From the NCBI GenBank assembly GCA_025617745.1, contig CM046853.1:30259822-30323821 (forward strand): 64,000 bases of DNA, given 5' to 3'. Numbering within the stretch: position 1 is the stretch's first letter; each line of letters opens with the position of its first letter. The notes beneath the pieces were generated by a model. The model saw only the letters and a program-made list of their open reading frames with translations, was not told the origin of the DNA and did not search any database. Positions 61,364 to 64,000 of the stretch are shown one piece after another. Source of the DNA: Heliocidaris erythrogramma (lineage: Eukaryota > Echinodermata > Echinoidea > Camarodonta > Echinometridae). The position numbers were made by a program, and so were the translations under genes.

Positions 61364-62260
61364 GATATCTTTGCAATCAGTACATATAGATTTAATCAAA
61401 AATACTCAAATTGTAGCCTATCATGTTTCCTTTATATAGATTTAATAAAGGGTACTCATATTGTATAGCCTATCATGTTTCCTTTAATTTGACAACTTAC
61501 TCAATAAAATCCAATAGTGGACAGCTGAAAAGTAACCTTTTCCTTGATTCGTGTCAAATTTGCCTCTGCTCAAGTTTTGAGTGAAATGGATGGTTCACCC
61601 CGAGGTTGATTGAATGATCTCCATTCCGGTTGAATGCACTCACAAAATAATGTAGTAACTTTTTGACACCATTCGGCCCAAACTTGGGGAAAGACGATTT
61701 TGACATGCTTCATTAAAATGGCCAGTGCTCAATCACCCATGATTATACATTTCGATTTTTTTTTTCTTTCTTCAAAAAAAATTCTTTACAACCTTAACAA
61801 AAGTTGCAATTTGTGCAGCAAATGAAATTTTGGTGGCACCACTTTCCATTGTTTTAATTCAGTTATGCGTGAATGATGAATAGTAAGGTGAAGGGGAGAT
61901 AGAAAAGAAAAAAGAGAAATGATTGAGAGAGAGAGTTTTTTTTAAATTATTTTTCTTATTTATTTATTTTTATTTTATTTTTAATTTTTGATTTTTTTAT
62001 TTGATTTTAATTTGAGTTATTCATTTATCTTTCTTTTTTTTTTCTTTTCTTTTGGAGGGGGACATTTCACTTGAAGTATGACCTACAACATAAACTGAAA
62101 TTTCATCATAGCCTCTCCCTCTCCACAGATGTTTTATGTTGCCCTCCTAAACTGATTCCCAGCAGACTGCAATAATGCTTCTTTCTATCCCTGATACATT
62201 CATTGTTTTCTGCCTTATTAACAGCTCAATAAATTATTAGCATGGAATTGTATCTAGGAC
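61364..62260. other. Intergenic, no gene seen
   Basis: AT-rich with a short duplicated TATAGATTTAAT(A/C)AA segment (61388 and 61436) and T-rich runs around 61935-62050. Confidence 0.5.
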
Positions 62261-62585
62261 CAGGCGCGGATCCAGGGGGGGGGGGCAGCGGGCCCGCCCC
62301 CCCCCCCCCCCGGCCAAAAAAAAAAAGAGGGAAAGAGAGAAATAGAGAAGGAAAAGAAGGGAAAGGGAGAGAAGGAAAAGAAGGGAAAGGGAGAGAAGAG
62401 AGAAAAGGAAAAGAAGAAGAAGAAGAAGAAGAAAATTTGAAAAGGGGAAGAAAGAGGCCGGGGCCCGAAAGGGCCTTGCCTCCCCTGCGCCCAAAAAGAG
62501 TGAAGGAAGGGTGGGGGGGAGAGAAAAAAGAAGGCAAAAAGTGGAAGGAGTCCGGGGCCGAAAGGGCCTTACCTCCCAGGGTGTA

Positions 62586-62784
62586 CACTGCAAAAACCAG
62601 GGTGTTAATTTAACACCATCTCGGTATCCATGTTGGGCTACACCAGATAAGTGTCAAAACAACACCAGTTAGTGTTAAAACAACACCAGTTTGATTCGAA
62701 ACTGGTGTTGATTTAACACTTATCTGGTGTAGCCCAATATAGATACCGAGATGGTGTTAAATTAACACCCTGGTTTTTGCAGTG
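62586..62784. mobile_element. Tc1/mariner-type palindromic MITE, TA-flanked
   Basis: 199 bp, ends CACTGCAAAAACCAGGGTGT and its exact complement, with TA at both flanks (62584-62585 and 62785-62786). Nearly the whole element is a hairpin with few mismatches, so a young copy. Confidence 0.93.
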
Positions 62785-63514
62785 TAGTGTTGCCTGTTGC
62801 CTCCCCACCCCCCCCCCCCCCCATAAAAAGAGAGAGAGAGAGCAGGAAGGAAAGTAGAAAGAAGAAAAAAGAGGGGAAGTGAGAAGGAAAAGAAGAGAAA
62901 GGGAGGGAGGAGAGAAAAGTGAAAAAGGAAGAAAAAATTAAAAGAGGAAGAAGCGCGGAGGCCGGGGGGACCGAAAGGACCTTTCCTCTCCGTTCTCCCT
63001 CCCCCTCCCCGGCCAAAAAGAGGGAAGGAAGGGGAAGGGAAAGAGGAGAGAATGGGAAAAGAAAAAAAATGAAAATGAAAGAGGAAGAAAGAGGTCCAGG
63101 GACTGAAAGGGCCTTGCCTCCCAGGCCCCCTTGCAAAGGGGACCTGTTGCTTCCCCCCCCCCCCCCCCTTGCCCCCCCCCCCCACCCCCCCTCGCAAAGA
63201 GAGAGAGAGGAAGAGAGCGAGCAGGAAGGAAATTAGAAAGAACAAAGAGGGAAAGAGAGAAGGAAAAGAAGGGAAAGGGGGAGAGGAGAGAAAAGGAAAA
63301 AATAGGAAAACAAAATGAAAATGGGAAGAAGGATAACTAGTTTTGCTATATGTGCTGTATAATTAAAATGGTTTGTTTGTTAATTCTATTATGTCCAGTA
63401 TTTTGTTGTTATTAATGTGTTTATAAAGTATTGCAAAGTCAAAAGCAATATTTAATAAAGATATTTCTCTAATGGGGAAAAAATCGGGCCTTTTCCACAC
63501 CACCCCCCCCCCCA

Positions 63515-63516
63515 CC

Positions 63517-63571
<55 letters not shown>
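63515..63571. repeat. (GA)n microsatellite
   Basis: About 27 uninterrupted GA units. Confidence 0.97.
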
Positions 63572-63572
<1 letters not shown>

Positions 63573-63830
63573 GGAAAAGGGATCGAAAGAAAGGAGAGAA
63601 GAGGAAATAAAATAAAGAGAAGGAAAGAAAAGGGGAGAAGAATGGAAGATCGGGTTTCCCTCGAACAAGGTACGCTGGTGCAGATGGGTGAGAGAGAGAG
63701 AGAGAAAGGAAAGGGAAATGAAAAAAAGAAAGAATGAAAAAAAAGAAAGAAAGAAAGAAAAGGAGTCTGAGAGAAAAGTGATAAAACCCCAGAGGAAGAA
63801 CAAAAAAAGGGGGGGGGGACAGGGGTGCAA

Positions 63831-64000
63831 TCGAATGTTTACCGTATCGAACATTGGTTTGGATTTTTTTTTTACATCTTTATTTTCTGTAGGGTGTTGT
63901 CTATTCATTGGGTGAGTTTGATAAATATTTTGTCTAATATTTATACAATATTGCATATTATAGTTGTCTTCCCTGTAACCAGCTCTGAAGCTGAGAGGTC
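63831..64000. other. Right edge, nothing seen
   Basis: AT-rich text without recognisable coding or repeat structure up to the window end. Confidence 0.5.

Larger units (their letters stand above)
62300..63830. repeat. Polypurine-rich array
   Basis: Mostly A/G on the plus strand for 1.5 kb. Recurrent units combine GAAAGGGCCTTGCCTCCC with GGCCAAAAAGAGGGAAGGAA, interrupted by poly-C runs, a palindromic MITE (62586-62784), a short unique stretch (63340-63480) and an (AG)n run. Glu/Lys- and Ser/Phe-rich open frames on both strands are artefacts. Confidence 0.88.

Noticed and set aside
62226-63956. Glu/Lys-, Arg- and Phe/Ser-rich open frames
   Set aside because: Produced by the polypurine array on both strands, with no recognised domain.
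1-64000. CRISPR arrays, bacterial operons, rRNA genes
   Set aside because: No regularly spaced identical repeats with unique spacers and no rRNA similarity; the window is clearly eukaryotic.

Overview
This is repeat-rich animal genomic DNA. Short exons sit in long introns, with many palindromic MITEs, CT/AG microsatellites and runs of 15 or more C or G. The coding similarity (a CD109-like thioester protein and a secreted fasciclin-domain protein) and the MITE styles suggest a marine deuterostome invertebrate, most likely an echinoderm such as a sea urchin. That assignment is inference; nothing here is species-diagnostic.

Minus strand, 346-35368: one large gene for a thioester-containing protein (TEP; alpha-2-macroglobulin/C3/CD109 superfamily) that runs off the left edge. 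I traced 33 coding exons by eye. All junction phases agree and give 1512 codons plus two bases: signal peptide, MG1-MG7, CUB strands, an inserted farnesoic-acid-O-methyltransferase-like (FAMeT) domain, the thioester domain with GCGEQ, and the start of the C-terminal region with a run of six arginines. The last exon or exons (rest of MG8, and any anchor) are outside the window. The introns hold a truncated LINE (about 15.55-17.94 kb, opposite strand), many foldback MITEs, and several arrays of iterated short motifs.

About 35.4-46.8 kb is intergenic and is a mosaic of transposons. It contains the second copy of a 0.95-kb foldback whose partner lies in a TEP intron, and a roughly 3-kb tandem duplication whose two copies carry different insertions (a LINE fragment, two hAT-like elements, a piggyBac-like MITE, a SINE). 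Comparing the copies gives filled and empty sites.

Plus strand, 46788-55196: fasciclin (FAS1) genes. The 'A' exons (46788-47096, 50001-50180) encode a signal peptide and the first part of a FAS1 domain. The 'B' gene (51652-55196, three exons, 369 residues) is a complete secreted protein with two FAS1 domains. The A exons end in phase 0 at about the position where B exon 1 ends, and no separate 3' half for A is visible. A is therefore either an alternative 5' end for B or a truncated duplicate. A 2.25-kb hAT-like element with a perfect 8-bp target duplication, itself carrying a tandem array and another hAT-like element, fills the A intron.

From 55.2 kb to the right edge: a 183-bp tandem duplication, several foldback MITEs, a decayed Penelope-like retroelement (about 58.1-61.07 kb, minus strand), and about 1.5 kb of purine-rich sequence interrupted by a TA-flanked palindromic MITE. 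No rRNA, functional tRNA gene or CRISPR array was seen.
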